Assembly (NCBI RefSeq): GCF_025506355.1
Contig: NZ_JANZYP010000006.1
Location: forward strand, 62,001-126,000
Length of the DNA stretch: 64,000 nucleotides
Direction of reading: 5' to 3'
Source: Sphaerisporangium corydalis
GTDB lineage: Bacteria > Actinomycetota > Actinomycetes > Streptosporangiales > Streptosporangiaceae
Each line of letters begins with the position of its first letter. Position 1 is the first letter of the stretch. A model generated the notes under the pieces. The model was given only the letters and a program-made list of their open reading frames with translations. It had not been told where the DNA came from and searched no databases. Positions 1-9,452 of this stretch are shown piece after piece. The position numbers were made by a program, and so were the translations under genes.

Positions 1-132
1 TCGATCGTGGTCACCCGCGCCCGCGCCCTGCTGTCCACCGTCCCGCGCGGCCAGCGCCGCACGCCCGCCGCGCGACATTTACACGACCTTCTGGCGGAGG
101 CGGGTCCGCAACTCGCGCTGGAACGCCCATGA
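1..132 (+). CDS. C-terminal 43 codons of an unidentified protein (5' truncated by window edge)
   Basis: The first reading frame is open from base 1 to a TGA at 130-132. It ends in an Arg/Leu/Ala-rich helical tail (RHLHDLLAEAGPQLALERP). Similar tails close many actinobacterial XRE regulators that carry a TPR-like C-terminal domain, but 43 residues cannot prove this. The stop overlaps the next start as ATGA at 129-132, so the two genes are probably translationally coupled. The function is inferred weakly. Confidence 0.5.
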   Translation, partial: SIVVTRARALLSTVPRGQRRTPAARHLHDLLAEAGPQLALERP

Positions 133-1025
133 GCATGCTGGCGGACGAGGCCGCCGCGATCTTGGTGGAAGTGTGCGACAGCGTCGGCCTCGACGCCAGG
201 GACGCCCAGCTGCTCCGGGTCAGGAGCAACGCGGTCTTCAAGCTCCGCGACGAGATCGTGGTCCGCATCGCCACCGCGCCCGACGCCCTCACCCGGCTGC
301 CGGTCGTGCTGGCCGTGGCCAGGTGGCTGGCCGACCAGGGCTTCCCGACGGTGCGCCCGGCCGACGAGCTGTGCGAGCAGCCCCTGGTGTTCGACGGGCG
401 CGTGGTGACGTTCTGGCACTACGTGCCCGCCAGCGGGCGGCCCACGACCACCCAGCTCGGGAACATCCTGCGCAGCCTGCACCTTCTGCCGGTGCCGCCG
501 TTCCCGCTGAAGCGGCTCGCCGACCCGCTGGCCGAGGTCCGTGACTCGGTCGAGCACCGCAAGGAGGTGCTCACCCCCTGCCAGCGGGCCTGGCTGCGCG
601 ACAGGGTGGCCGAGCTGACCGCGCGCTGGGCCGAGTTGGAGACCGAGGGACCCTCGGTGCTGCTGCACGGGGACGCCTGGATCGACAACCTGCTGCGCTG
701 CCAGGACGGCCACGCCGTGCTCTGCGACTGGGACGGGGTCGCCGTCGGCCCCCGCGAGTGGGACCTGGTCCACACCTACCACGGGCAGCGCCGGTTCGGC
801 CTGACCGCCTCCGACGTCGACGCCTTCGCCGGGGCGTACGGCTCGGACCTGCGCCGCTGGCACGGCTACCCGACGCTCATGGAGATCAGGGACATGTACG
901 CGGTCGGCATCCACATCCGCAACGCGGCCCGCGACCCGTTCTCCCGCAAGGAGCTGCCCCGCCGCCTCGACTCGCTCACCCGCGGCGACGGCCAGGCCCG
1001 CTGGTACCTCGCCGAACCCGCCTGA
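129..1025 (+). CDS. APH-family phosphotransferase
   Basis: This is a 298-residue cytosolic protein of the aminoglycoside phosphotransferase / choline kinase-like fold. The catalytic loop reads LLHGDAWIDNLL (HGDxxxxN), and the Mg-binding motif follows in LCDWDGVAVGPREWDLV, where D replaces the usual DFD/DWE arrangement. A typical N-lobe (VRSNAVFKLRDEIVVRIA) precedes them, and the length is normal for the family. Family members phosphorylate small hydroxyl substrates or act as fructosamine-kinase-like enzymes; the substrate cannot be read from the sequence. The start ATG overlaps the stop of the upstream gene, which points to coupling with that probable regulator. It need not be a resistance gene. 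Confidence 0.88.
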   Translation: MSMLADEAAAILVEVCDSVGLDARDAQLLRVRSNAVFKLRDEIVVRIATAPDALTRLPVVLAVARWLADQGFPTVRPADELCEQPLVFDGRVVTFWHYVPASGRPTTTQLGNILRSLHLLPVPPFPLKRLADPLAEVRDSVEHRKEVLTPCQRAWLRDRVAELTARWAELETEGPSVLLHGDAWIDNLLRCQDGHAVLCDWDGVAVGPREWDLVHTYHGQRRFGLTASDVDAFAGAYGSDLRRWHGYPTLMEIRDMYAVGIHIRNAARDPFSRKELPRRLDSLTRGDGQARWYLAEPA

Positions 1026-1254
1026 CCCTCCCGCTTGCCCTTTCCGACCGGTCGCGGCCCGTGGCCGCCTGAGCGGACGGGCGTGGCAGACTGCTTTGTC
1101 ATGATCGTCCGGCGGTCGTGAGCGGCCGGTCGCGGGGCCACGCGTGCGACAAACCAGGCTGAGTGGGCATGGGTCAGACAATGGACTCCGCGCCCGGCGG
1201 CCCCCGCCTCCGGCCGCGCCTGTGCGAAGCCGCTCGTGAGAAGGGGAGACGAGA

Positions 1255-2412
1255 ATGATCTTCGAAGGTTCCCCCCTGGACGCCGGGCTCCTCTCGCCCG
1301 TACGGGCCGGCACGACGGTCGCGGCGCTGACCTGCGACGAGGCGTTCCTGCGGGGAATGCTCGACGCCGAGGCCGCGCTCGCCCGCGCCCAGGCGCGCTT
1401 CGGCATCGTGCCCACCTCGGCCGCCGAGGCCGTCACGGCGCTGTGCGAGAAGATCGAGATCGACGTGGCCGAGCTGGCCCGCCGCGCCCGGGAGGCGGGC
1501 AACCCCGTGGTCCCCCTGCTGGCCGAGCTCCGCGCCGCCGAGGGCTCGCTGGGCGGGTTCCTGCACCACGGGGCGACCAGCCAGGACATCGTGGACACCG
1601 CGCTGATGCTGATGGCGAAACGGGCGCGCGAGGTGATCCTCGCCGACCTCGGCCGCACGCTGTACGCCCTGGCCCGGCTCGCCGACGGGCACCGCGACAC
1701 GCCGATGGCCGGGCGCACCCTCGGGCAGCACGCCGTACCGATCACATTCGGCCTGAAGGCGGCCGGCTGGCTGACGCTGGTCGCCGAGGCCAGGGCCGCC
1801 CTGCGGGAGGCGCGGCTGCCCGCCCAGCTCGGCGGCGCCGCGGGCACCCTGGAAGGGCTCGGCCCCGCCGAGCTGACCGACGTGTTCGCCGACGAGCTCG
1901 GCCTGGCACGGGCCACACTGCCCTGGCACACACGCAGGACCGCCGTCGCCGGGCTCGGCGCGGCGCTCGCGACCACGGCAGGGGCGCTCGGGAAGATCGC
2001 GGGGGACGTGGTGCTGCTGGCCCAGAACGAGGTCGGGGAGGTCGCCGAGCCGGCCGCCCCCGGCAGGGGCGGCTCCTCGGCGATGCCCCACAAGCGCAAC
2101 CCGGTGCTGTCGGTCCTGATCGGGTCCGCGGCGGCGCAGGTGCCGGCCCTGGCCCAGATCCTCCAGTCCTCGATGGTCGCCGAGCACGAACGGCCCACCG
2201 GCGCCTGGCACGCCGAGTGGATGCCGCTGCGGGAGTGCCTGCGCCTTACCGGGGGCGCGGCGGAGATCGCCGCCGAGCTGTGCGCGGGCCTGCGGGTCTT
2301 CCCCGAGCGGATGCGGGCGAACCTCGACGCCACCGGCGACCTGACCGGCGGCCTCGGCGCCTCGGGGGACCTGGTCACCCGCGCCCTGGAGGCGTACGAG
2401 GAGGGCGGCTGA
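1255..2412 (+). CDS. pcaB: 3-carboxy-cis,cis-muconate cycloisomerase
   Basis: This 385-residue enzyme belongs to the fumarase/argininosuccinate lyase superfamily. It carries the superfamily signature GGSSAMPHKRNPV around residues 272-284 (Ser274/Ser275 and Lys of the MPHKRN loop), plus the TSQDIVDTA substrate loop. PcaB converts 3-carboxy-cis,cis-muconate to 4-carboxymuconolactone in the protocatechuate branch of the beta-ketoadipate pathway. The next gene, a PcaD-PcaC fusion, supports this assignment over adenylosuccinate lyase. The ATG at 1255 has the ribosome site AAGGGGAGA about 6 bases upstream. Its last codons and stop are copied again downstream (see the repeat at 2388-2493). pcaHG, pcaIJ and pcaR are not in the window. 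Confidence 0.92.
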   Translation: MIFEGSPLDAGLLSPVRAGTTVAALTCDEAFLRGMLDAEAALARAQARFGIVPTSAAEAVTALCEKIEIDVAELARRAREAGNPVVPLLAELRAAEGSLGGFLHHGATSQDIVDTALMLMAKRAREVILADLGRTLYALARLADGHRDTPMAGRTLGQHAVPITFGLKAAGWLTLVAEARAALREARLPAQLGGAAGTLEGLGPAELTDVFADELGLARATLPWHTRRTAVAGLGAALATTAGALGKIAGDVVLLAQNEVGEVAEPAAPGRGGSSAMPHKRNPVLSVLIGSAAAQVPALAQILQSSMVAEHERPTGAWHAEWMPLRECLRLTGGAAEIAAELCAGLRVFPERMRANLDATGDLTGGLGASGDLVTRALEAYEEGG

Positions 2413-2493
2413 CCGGCTTCGTGCCGGAGGGGGGCGTCGGACCCGCTTCGTGCCGGAGGCGTACGAGGAAGCGATCGACCGGCTTCGTGCCGG
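2388..2493 (+). repeat. Duplicated pcaB 3' end (two copies of about 40 bp, 67-bp offset)
   Basis: Bases 2388-2427 (the end of pcaB plus its stop and 17 bases beyond) recur at 2455-2493. Shared blocks are GGAGGCGTACGAGGA and GACCGGCTTCGTGCCGG; the stop TGA has become CGA in the second copy. A third, partial copy (CCCGCTTCGTGCCGGA) lies between them. CCGGCTTCGTGCCGG is itself a short hairpin (5-bp arms). The repeat fills the pcaB-pcaL gap. Confidence 0.85.
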
Positions 2494-2541
2494 GGGCGTC
2501 GGGAGATGGCCGGTGAGCCGGCCGTGATGAGGGGAGGCAGC

Positions 2542-3636
2542 GTGGAGCTGCGATATCGGTTGTCCGGACCGCAGGACGGGCCGCTGCTGGTGCTGGGGCC
2601 GTCCCTCGGCACCACGACGCATGTGTGGGACCCGCAGATGGCCGAGCTGAGCCGTTCGTGGCGGGTGCTCCGCTACGACCTGCCGGGGCACGGCGCCTCG
2701 CCCGCCGTCAAGGACGCGTTCTCCGTCGACGACCTGGCCAGGGAGGTCCTCGCGTTCACCGGCACCGAGCGCTTCGCGATCGGCGGGGTGTCCCTCGGCG
2801 GCGCGGTCGCGCTGGCCGTCGCGCTCCTCGCCCCCGAGCGGGTCTCGGACCTGGTGCTGTGCTGCACCTCGGCCTGTTTCGGCGTGCCGGAGCCCTGGCG
2901 GGAACGGGCCGCGCGGGTGCGCGCCGAGGGGACGAGCTGGCTGGCCGGCCTGGTGACCGCCCGGTGGTTCACCCTCGGCGTCGCCCCCGAGCTGGCCGAA
3001 CCGGTCCAGACGAGCCTGCTCGGCACCGACGCGGAGTCGTACGCCCTGGCCTGCGACGCGATCGCGGCCTTCGACCTGCGTGACCGGCTGGCCGGTGTGA
3101 CGGCGCGCACGCTGGTGATCGCGGGCGACCAGGACCCGGCGACCCCCCTGGAGCACGCCGAGACCCTCGCCGAGGGCATCCCCGGCGCGCGGCTGGCGGT
3201 GGTCGCCGAGGCGGCCCACCTGGCCAACCTGGAGCGCGCGCGGGCGGTGTCCGGCCTCATGTCGCGCTTCCTCGGGCACGGCCAGGGCATGAAGGCGCGC
3301 CGCGAGGTGCTCGGCGACGCCCACGTGGACCGGGCCCTGGCCTCGGTCACCGACTTCACGGCCGACTTCCAGGACTTCATCACCCGGTACGCGTGGGGGG
3401 AGATCTGGACCCGCCCCGGCCTCGATCGCAGGACGCGGAGCTGCGTCACGCTCACCGCCCTGGTCGCCCGGGGACATCTCGACGAGCTCGCGATGCACGT
3501 GCGGGCCGCGCTGCGCAACGGGCTCACCCCCGACGAGATCAAGGAAGTGCTGCTCCAGACCGCCGTCTACTGCGGGGTTCCCGCTGCCAACGCCGCCTTC
3601 GGCGTGGCCCAGCGGGTGCTTCAGGAGGAGAACTGA
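2542..3636 (+). CDS. pcaL: 3-oxoadipate enol-lactonase / 4-carboxymuconolactone decarboxylase fusion
   Basis: This two-domain enzyme performs the two steps after PcaB. The N-terminal alpha/beta hydrolase (about residues 1-250) is PcaD, with nucleophile Ser84 in GVSLGG and catalytic His226 in EAAHLANLE. The C-terminal part (about 258-364) is the carboxymuconolactone decarboxylase domain PcaC, with TRYAWGEIWTRPGLDRRTRS and ALRNGLTPDEIKEVLLQTAVYCG. Such PcaD-PcaC fusions are called PcaL in actinobacteria. GTG 2542 is preferred because GGGGAGG sits 5 bases upstream; in-frame ATGs at 2506 and 2527 would only add residues unlike the usual PcaD N terminus. It is probably co-transcribed with pcaB. 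Confidence 0.9.
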   Translation: MELRYRLSGPQDGPLLVLGPSLGTTTHVWDPQMAELSRSWRVLRYDLPGHGASPAVKDAFSVDDLAREVLAFTGTERFAIGGVSLGGAVALAVALLAPERVSDLVLCCTSACFGVPEPWRERAARVRAEGTSWLAGLVTARWFTLGVAPELAEPVQTSLLGTDAESYALACDAIAAFDLRDRLAGVTARTLVIAGDQDPATPLEHAETLAEGIPGARLAVVAEAAHLANLERARAVSGLMSRFLGHGQGMKARREVLGDAHVDRALASVTDFTADFQDFITRYAWGEIWTRPGLDRRTRSCVTLTALVARGHLDELAMHVRAALRNGLTPDEIKEVLLQTAVYCGVPAANAAFGVAQRVLQEEN

Positions 3637-3746
3637 CCATATGCCGGAACACGGGCGTCCTGTCACGCTATGTAGCGACAAATCAGGGCCCGTCGGGTTC
3701 ACTCGGGGTACGGCGACCAGCGGCCTTCGCGACACGCGTGATTCGT

Positions 3747-3775
3747 TTGTGATTCGGTCAGACAGCCGGTAGGGT
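3747..3775 (+). promoter_or_regulatory. Probable cold-shock gene promoter
   Basis: A -35-like TTGTGA (3747-3752) and a -10-like TAGGGT (3770-3775) are separated by 17 bases. Transcription from about 3782 would give a leader of roughly 175 bases before the cold-shock ORF. Long structured leaders are typical of cspA-type mRNAs. The 3637-3955 stretch otherwise holds no gene. Confidence 0.45.
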
Positions 3776-3955
3776 CGACCGTGTTGCAGTCGTAGTTTCC
3801 TCGAACGTCTTTTTCAAAAGCGCCCGCGGGAAGTTTCCTGACAGCGGTCGTTCTGCTTCTTCAGCGGTTTCCGCGGATGCAGGGTCTGGTCCGCTACGCA
3901 GCCCCGAGCAGCCGACTTGGCGGCCCGGTGAAGCTCCTAACAAGGAGAAGCAGAG

Positions 3956-4159
3956 TTGTCTGAAGGCACCGTAAAGTGGTTCAACGCCGAAAAGGGCTTT
4001 GGGTTCATCGCTCCGGACGACGGTAGTGCCGACGTGTTCGTGCACTACTCGGCGATCACCTCCGGTGGCTACCGCAGCCTGGATGAGAACCAGCGAGTCA
4101 CGTACGTGACCGTTCAGGGGGCCAAGGGCCCGCAGGCCGAGCAGGTTACCGTCATCTGA
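3956..4159 (+). CDS. Cold-shock protein, CspA family
   Basis: This 67-residue single CSD protein is an RNA/ssDNA chaperone. Both RNP motifs are present: KGFGFIAP (RNP1) and VFVHYSAI (RNP2), after the canonical start [17 protein letters not shown]. The start is TTG at 3956, preceded at the right distance by AAGGAGAAG (3942-3950); no in-frame ATG exists upstream of the conserved N terminus. It is a monocistronic unit with its own promoter, long leader and hairpin terminator. The length is standard for actinobacterial Csp. Confidence 0.95.
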   Translation: MSEGTVKWFNAEKGFGFIAPDDGSADVFVHYSAITSGGYRSLDENQRVTYVTVQGAKGPQAEQVTVI

Positions 4160-4176
4160 CGCAGCCATTCTCATCT

Positions 4177-4214
4177 GGGCCCGTACCGCTCCGCCGGTAC
4201 GGGCCCTTAGATTT
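4177..4214 (+). terminator. Rho-independent terminator of the cold-shock gene
   Basis: Perfect 11-bp arms GGGCCCGTACC (4177-4187) and GGTACGGGCCC (4196-4206) surround an 8-base loop. A short T-rich tail (TTAGATTTT) follows, 17 bases after the cold-shock stop codon. Confidence 0.85.
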
Positions 4215-4276
4215 TCCGGCCGGATCCGGCCACGCTTGCCAGATATTTTGCCGTCCGCGGGGGTAGAGGCGGGCGA

Positions 4277-6280
4277 GTGAGACTCACCTTTACCTCAGAC
4301 CTGTGGTGGAAGAACGCCGTCGTCTACTGCCTCGACGTGGAGACCTACGCCGACGGCAACGGCGACGGCATCGGCGATTTCCGCGGCGCCACCGAGCATA
4401 TCGATCATCTCGAACGGCTCGGGGTGACCTGTATCTGGCTGATGCCGTTCTTCCCGACGCCCGACCGCGACGATGGATACGACATATCGGACTTTTACGG
4501 TATAGATCCACGACTCGGGACGCTCGGGGAGTTCGTCGAGTTCATGCGCACGGCGCGTGACCGGGGCATCCGGGTGATCGCCGACCTCGTGGTCAACCAC
4601 ACCTCCGACCAGCACCCCTGGTTCAAGGAGGCGCGGTCGACCAAGGACTCGCGCTACCGCGACTGGTACATCTGGTCCGACACCCCCGAACCCGACGACC
4701 CCAAGGGCGTGGTCTTCCCCGACAAGGAGAAGAGCCTCTGGGAGTACGACAAGGGCAGCGGCCAGTACTACTACCACCGTTTCTACCGGTTCCAGCCGGA
4801 CCTCAACGTCGCCAACCCCGACGTTCGCGATGAGATCGCCCGCATCCTCGGCTTCTGGATGGAGCTCGGGCTCTCGGGGTTCCGCGTCGACGCCGTCCCC
4901 TTCCTGGTCGAGGACGTCTCCATCAAGGAGGAGACCGCGAAGGAGGAGTCCGCGGGCGATCGGGCCGGCAAACCCGCCAAGGGCAAGGGCGCCAAGGCCA
5001 AGCCCGCCGGGGGCAAGGAGGTCGCGCTGCCGGACGTGCACGAGTTCATGCGCGACATGCGCGCCTTCATGAACCGCAGGGACGGCAGCGCCGTCCTCCT
5101 CGGCGAGGTCAACCTGGAGTACCCGGACCTGCTCAAGTTCTTCGGCAACGACCTCGGCGACGAGGTCACGATGTGCTTCGACTTCATCGGCATGCAGCGG
5201 ATGTACCTGGCGCTCGCCCGGGAGGACGCCAGACCGCTGGCCCAGTCGCTCAAGGACCGCCCGGCGCCGCCCAGGGACAGCCACTGGGCCACCTTCGTCC
5301 GCAACCACGACGAGCTGACGCTGGACAAGCTGACCGAGAAGGAGCGCCAGGAGGTCTTCGCGGCGTTCGGCCCCGACAAGGACATGCAGCTGTACGACCG
5401 TGGACTGCGCCGGCGCCTGCCGCCCATGCTGGACGGCGACCTGCGGAAGATCAAGATGGTCTACAGCCTGCTGTTCTCCCTGCCGGGCACGCCCGTGCTC
5501 TTCTACGGCGAGGAGATCGGCATGGGGGAGAACCTCAAGGTCGAGGGCCGCGAGTCCGTGCGGACGCCGATGCAGTGGACGCCCCACCGCAACGGCGGCT
5601 TCTCCACCGCCGACCCCGAGACGTTCCGCAACCCCATGGTCGAGGGGGAGTACGGCCCGGAGAACGTCAACGTCAGCGCCCAGCGGCGCGACCCCGACTC
5701 CCTGCTCATGTGGATCACCAAGCTGGTCGAGCAGTACCGGGGATGCCCCGAGCTGGCCTGGGGCGAGTACCAGGTGCTCGACACCGGGGAGCCCGCCGTC
5801 CTCGCGCACCGCGCGGACATCGACGGCACCACCGTCCTCGCCCTGCACAACTTCTCCGGCGAGAAGGTGTCCGTCGAGCTCGACCTCGGCGACCTCGGCG
5901 ACGGCCAGGTGCTGACCGACCTGCTGCTCGACGGCACCACCGAGCTCTCCGCCAAGGGCCTGGCGTCGGTCGACCTCGACCCGTACGGCTGCCGCTGGAT
6001 GCGGGCCTCCGAGCCCGAGCTCGCGCCGGCCGACAAGGCGGACGGCCCCCAGCGCGGCAAGGTCGGCGGCGCCAGGGCCGCCAAGAGCCCCGCCAAGGGC
6101 GGCACCAAAGCCCGGAGTGGCGCCGCCGCCAAGGGTGGTACCGCCGCCGCCAAGAGCGGCGCCGCGTCCAAGGGCGCCACGACGGCCAAGGGCGGTGCGT
6201 CCGGCAAGGGTGGCTCGTCCGGCAAGGGTGGCTCGTCCGGGAAGGGCGGTTCGTCGGGGAAGGCGGCCAAGAGCGGCTGA
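4277..6280 (+). CDS. GH13 alpha-glucanotransferase, trehalose-synthase-like, with low-complexity tail
   Basis: This 667-residue cytosolic GH13 enzyme has the triad Asp205 (GFRVDAVPF), Glu277 (LLGEVNLEYPD) and Asp345 (VRNHDELTLD). An (alpha/beta)8 start (WWKNAVVYCLDVETYADGNG) and a C-terminal beta domain are also present. The profile best fits maltose alpha-D-glucosyltransferase (trehalose synthase), although typical members are about 570-600 residues. Two Lys/Gly/Ala-rich low-complexity stretches are odd: an insert at about residues 218-252 and a tail from about residue 590 ending in repeats of GKGGSS. Translation appears to begin at GTG 4277. An alternative is another GH13_16-like glucosyltransferase. 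No glg or treZ partner lies nearby. Confidence 0.85.
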   Translation: MRLTFTSDLWWKNAVVYCLDVETYADGNGDGIGDFRGATEHIDHLERLGVTCIWLMPFFPTPDRDDGYDISDFYGIDPRLGTLGEFVEFMRTARDRGIRVIADLVVNHTSDQHPWFKEARSTKDSRYRDWYIWSDTPEPDDPKGVVFPDKEKSLWEYDKGSGQYYYHRFYRFQPDLNVANPDVRDEIARILGFWMELGLSGFRVDAVPFLVEDVSIKEETAKEESAGDRAGKPAKGKGAKAKPAGGKEVALPDVHEFMRDMRAFMNRRDGSAVLLGEVNLEYPDLLKFFGNDLGDEVTMCFDFIGMQRMYLALAREDARPLAQSLKDRPAPPRDSHWATFVRNHDELTLDKLTEKERQEVFAAFGPDKDMQLYDRGLRRRLPPMLDGDLRKIKMVYSLLFSLPGTPVLFYGEEIGMGENLKVEGRESVRTPMQWTPHRNGGFSTADPETFRNPMVEGEYGPENVNVSAQRRDPDSLLMWITKLVEQYRGCPELAWGEYQVLDTGEPAVLAHRADIDGTTVLALHNFSGEKVSVELDLGDLGDGQVLTDLLLDGTTELSAKGLASVDLDPYGCRWMRASEPELAPADKADGPQRGKVGGARAAKSPAKGGTKARSGAAAKGGTAAAKSGAASKGATTAKGGASGKGGSSGKGGSSGKGGSSGKAAKSG

Positions 6281-6441
6281 CCCGGTTCCTCGGGTCGTTC
6301 CCCCTGGTGAACGCGGCCTCACCCTGATCTGAGGCCGCGTCCGGGCGCGGCGGGGTCGGGGTCGGCTCGGGGGCGCTCCAGGGCACGCTTCCGGCTGATC
6401 TCCGATGCCCGCGAGGGGGGCCTGCGGCCACAGTCGAAGGC

Positions 6442-7389
6442 ATGAAGAGTCGTCTGACGGCCGGTGGGTTCGCCGCCCTCACCGGAGGGGCCACCACGAT
6501 GGCCACGCTGCACGTGACCTCTGACCTGGACCCCCTCCGGGGCATGATCAGTGAGTACGCCTACCACCCGCACGGCTGGTTGCTGGCGACCTCGCTGACC
6601 TTGTTCGCCGTCGGGGCGGCTCTGCTCGCCGTGGACCTGTCGCGGCGGGGGAGCGGGCGCCCCACGGCGCTGCTGCTCGGCGCGTGGGGCTGTTGCATGT
6701 TGCTGATCGCGGCGTTCCCCACCGACCAGCCGGGGATGTCGTTGTCGATGTCGGGGGGGATCCACCGCTACGCAGCCTTTGTCGCGTTCGTTTGCATGCC
6801 GGTCGCGGGCCTGGTCGTCGCGGCCCGCGAGGGCAGGCACGCCCGGGCGCTGCGCGGGCTGAGCCTCGCCGCCACCGGGTTCCTCCTGCTGGTGCTGCTG
6901 CCCTATGCCGTCCGCATGTTCGGCGTCGACCCCGGTGCCGTGCCCGCCGGGCTGACCCAGCGCCTGGTGGTGGTCACCGAGGTCGTCGTCCTGGTCCTGA
7001 TCGGGCTGTCAGCCGCCGCAGGCCGCGAAGGTGAACGCGTTCTTGATCTTGTAGGAGTCGCGGACCTTGACCGCGCCGGTGCCGGTGTCGATGCGCAGGA
7101 CGGTCATGGTGGTCGACGTCTCGCCGTGCAGGACGTGCGCCGTCACCTCGTGGGCCCCCGTCCAGTCGAGCATCTCGGGAGTGGTGCCGCCGCCGGGCAG
7201 CTTGACACGGACCCCGCCCACGACGGTGTCCGACTCCAGGTCGTAGAACTTCAGGGTGCGGGTGCCGGGAGAGTAGAACGCGACCGTGCGGCCGTCGGCG
7301 CTCAGCGTGGCGGGCGTGTTGGACGCCACGACCTGCGGTGGCACCCGGCTGGTCAGCTCGTTCCCCTCGAGGTCGTAGGTGACCAGTAG
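6442..7389 (+). CDS. DUF998 membrane protein whose frame runs on into an antisense gene
   Basis: The first about 190 residues form a DUF998-type integral membrane protein with about six hydrophobic helices (for example WLLATSLTLFAVGAALLAV and GFLLLVLLPYAVRMF). They include the family-like end GLTQRLVVVTEVVVLVLIGL. A normal DUF998 protein would stop here. Instead the frame stays open for about 126 more residues, exactly opposite the 3' part of the minus-strand gene 7009-8073. Those residues are Arg/Gly/Val-rich antisense sequence without family character. The junction (about 7008) coincides with the neighbour's stop codon. Function unknown. Confidence 0.6.
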   Translation: MKSRLTAGGFAALTGGATTMATLHVTSDLDPLRGMISEYAYHPHGWLLATSLTLFAVGAALLAVDLSRRGSGRPTALLLGAWGCCMLLIAAFPTDQPGMSLSMSGGIHRYAAFVAFVCMPVAGLVVAAREGRHARALRGLSLAATGFLLLVLLPYAVRMFGVDPGAVPAGLTQRLVVVTEVVVLVLIGLSAAAGREGERVLDLVGVADLDRAGAGVDAQDGHGGRRLAVQDVRRHLVGPRPVEHLGSGAAAGQLDTDPAHDGVRLQVVELQGAGAGRVERDRAAVGAQRGGRVGRHDLRWHPAGQLVPLEVVGDQ

Positions 7390-8073
7390 CGTGGTGTTCT
7401 CGTCGGAGCCCATGGTGGCGAGCACCTCGTCCTCGTCCCCGCTGAAACCGGCGAAGGCGTGGTGTGCGGGCAGGGTGCCGAGCGCCTTGCCCGCCGCGAC
7501 GTCGAACAGGCGGACCCACTTCTCGTCGCCGTCCTCCACCGCGAGGACGCCGCCGGTCAGCGACAGGTCGAACGTCAGGCCGTCCGTGGCCTTGGGAAGC
7601 GCGCTCCCCGGCATGGTGTGGACCTTCCCGGTGAGCTCCCGTACCACCAGGCGGTCGTCACGATCGCGGATGTAGGCGATGGACCGGCCGTCCCCGCTGA
7701 CCGCGATCGGAGCGGGCACGTCCTTGAGTACCTTGCCGTGCGCGTCGCGGGCGTGGACCCTGGCGCCGGGCAGGGTGGACCGCGTGCCGTCGTGCAGGTT
7801 GAGCCGCCACGGGCCGCACGGGGCCGTCTCCTTCTTGACCGTGCAACTCCTGAGCGAGGCGTACCGGACCGCGCCGGCGTGCGTCTCGTGACCGGCGAGC
7901 GTCTTGTGCGCGGTGTGCGCGGTGTGCGCGGCCGGGACGGTCGTGGCGCTGTGGCCGAGTCGGGTGAGCTGGGCGAGTTGGGTGGTGCGCGGGGTGGTCG
8001 TGGTGCCCGACGCCGGCAGGGCCGTCGTCACGCCCAGGACCAGCACCAGCGCACCCACTGCTGTGAACCTCAT
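7009..8073 (-). CDS. Exported beta-propeller (WD40/TolB-like) protein
   Basis: This 354-residue protein has a clear N-terminal signal peptide (MRFTAVGALVLVLGVTTALPASG). A Thr/His/Ala-rich linker follows, then four to five blade-like repeats with the pattern S-x-DGRxxAxxxxxxxRxLxxxxL (GDGRSIAYIRDRDDRLVVREL; ADGRTVAFYSPGTRTLKFYDLE). Predicted location is extracellular or cell-surface; binding partner unknown. The start ATG 8073 has AAGGAG seven bases upstream. It converges on the DUF998 gene with no intergenic space. Confidence 0.8.
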   Translation of the reverse strand: MRFTAVGALVLVLGVTTALPASGTTTTPRTTQLAQLTRLGHSATTVPAAHTAHTAHKTLAGHETHAGAVRYASLRSCTVKKETAPCGPWRLNLHDGTRSTLPGARVHARDAHGKVLKDVPAPIAVSGDGRSIAYIRDRDDRLVVRELTGKVHTMPGSALPKATDGLTFDLSLTGGVLAVEDGDEKWVRLFDVAAGKALGTLPAHHAFAGFSGDEDEVLATMGSDENTTLLVTYDLEGNELTSRVPPQVVASNTPATLSADGRTVAFYSPGTRTLKFYDLESDTVVGGVRVKLPGGGTTPEMLDWTGAHEVTAHVLHGETSTTMTVLRIDTGTGAVKVRDSYKIKNAFTFAACGG

Positions 8074-8167
8074 GATTTCTCCTTTCGCCGGTTAGACCGC
8101 CGAAGAGGGCAAGAGGTTCGCGCCGCAGGCCAGGAGATCGAGCCCGGCCGGGAAGACCGTGGCCGGG

Positions 8168-8204
8168 GCCCCCGGGTGCCCTGGAAAACGGCACCCTGGG
8201 CCCT
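8168..8204 (-). terminator. Hairpin downstream of mdh
   Basis: GGGTGCC (8174-8180) pairs with GGCACCC (8190-8196) around a 9-base loop, extended by flanking C/G pairs. It lies about 20 bases past the mdh stop on the minus strand, with no clear U-tract. Confidence 0.45.
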
Positions 8205-8220
8205 CGGCTCCGGTCGTGGA

Positions 8221-9216
<996 letters not shown>

Positions 9217-9382
9217 CTACGTGGGCGGTTGACGGTATTCCGAACAGCCGAAGGGTATCCGCTCGAATCGCCGCCGTCCGAACGCAGGCCCCCTCCCCGG
9301 CGCGACGCGGGTCCCCTCCCCGGCGCTCGCCGGGACCCGGGGACCGCCGCTCACCACCGCGTGAAGCCGTTCGTGAGGGTCG

Positions 9383-9411
9383 TTGACGCGCGGCTCACAC
9401 GGATCTACGGT
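9383..9411 (+). promoter_or_regulatory. Sigma-70-type promoter for the phosphotriesterase-like gene
   Basis: TTGACG (9383-9388) and TACGGT (9406-9411) are separated by exactly 17 bases, 42 bases before the ATG at 9453. The fit to the housekeeping consensus is good. Confidence 0.6.
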
Positions 9412-9452
9412 ACGGGGATCGTTCTGAGAGAGGGACGCCCCGGGAGGTCCGC

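Noticed and set aside
129-1025. Aminoglycoside resistance gene
   Set aside because: Only the general APH fold is visible. Many chromosomal homologues are not resistance enzymes, and no drug-specific motif or context is present.
1174-3735. 853-codon minus-strand open frame
   Set aside because: It lies antisense to pcaB and pcaL, has Arg/Gly/Pro/His-biased composition, and lacks motifs. Long antisense frames are expected at this GC content.
4295-6322. 675-codon minus-strand frame opposite the GH13 gene
   Set aside because: It is antisense to catalytic motifs conserved in the plus strand and has no start or ribosome site.
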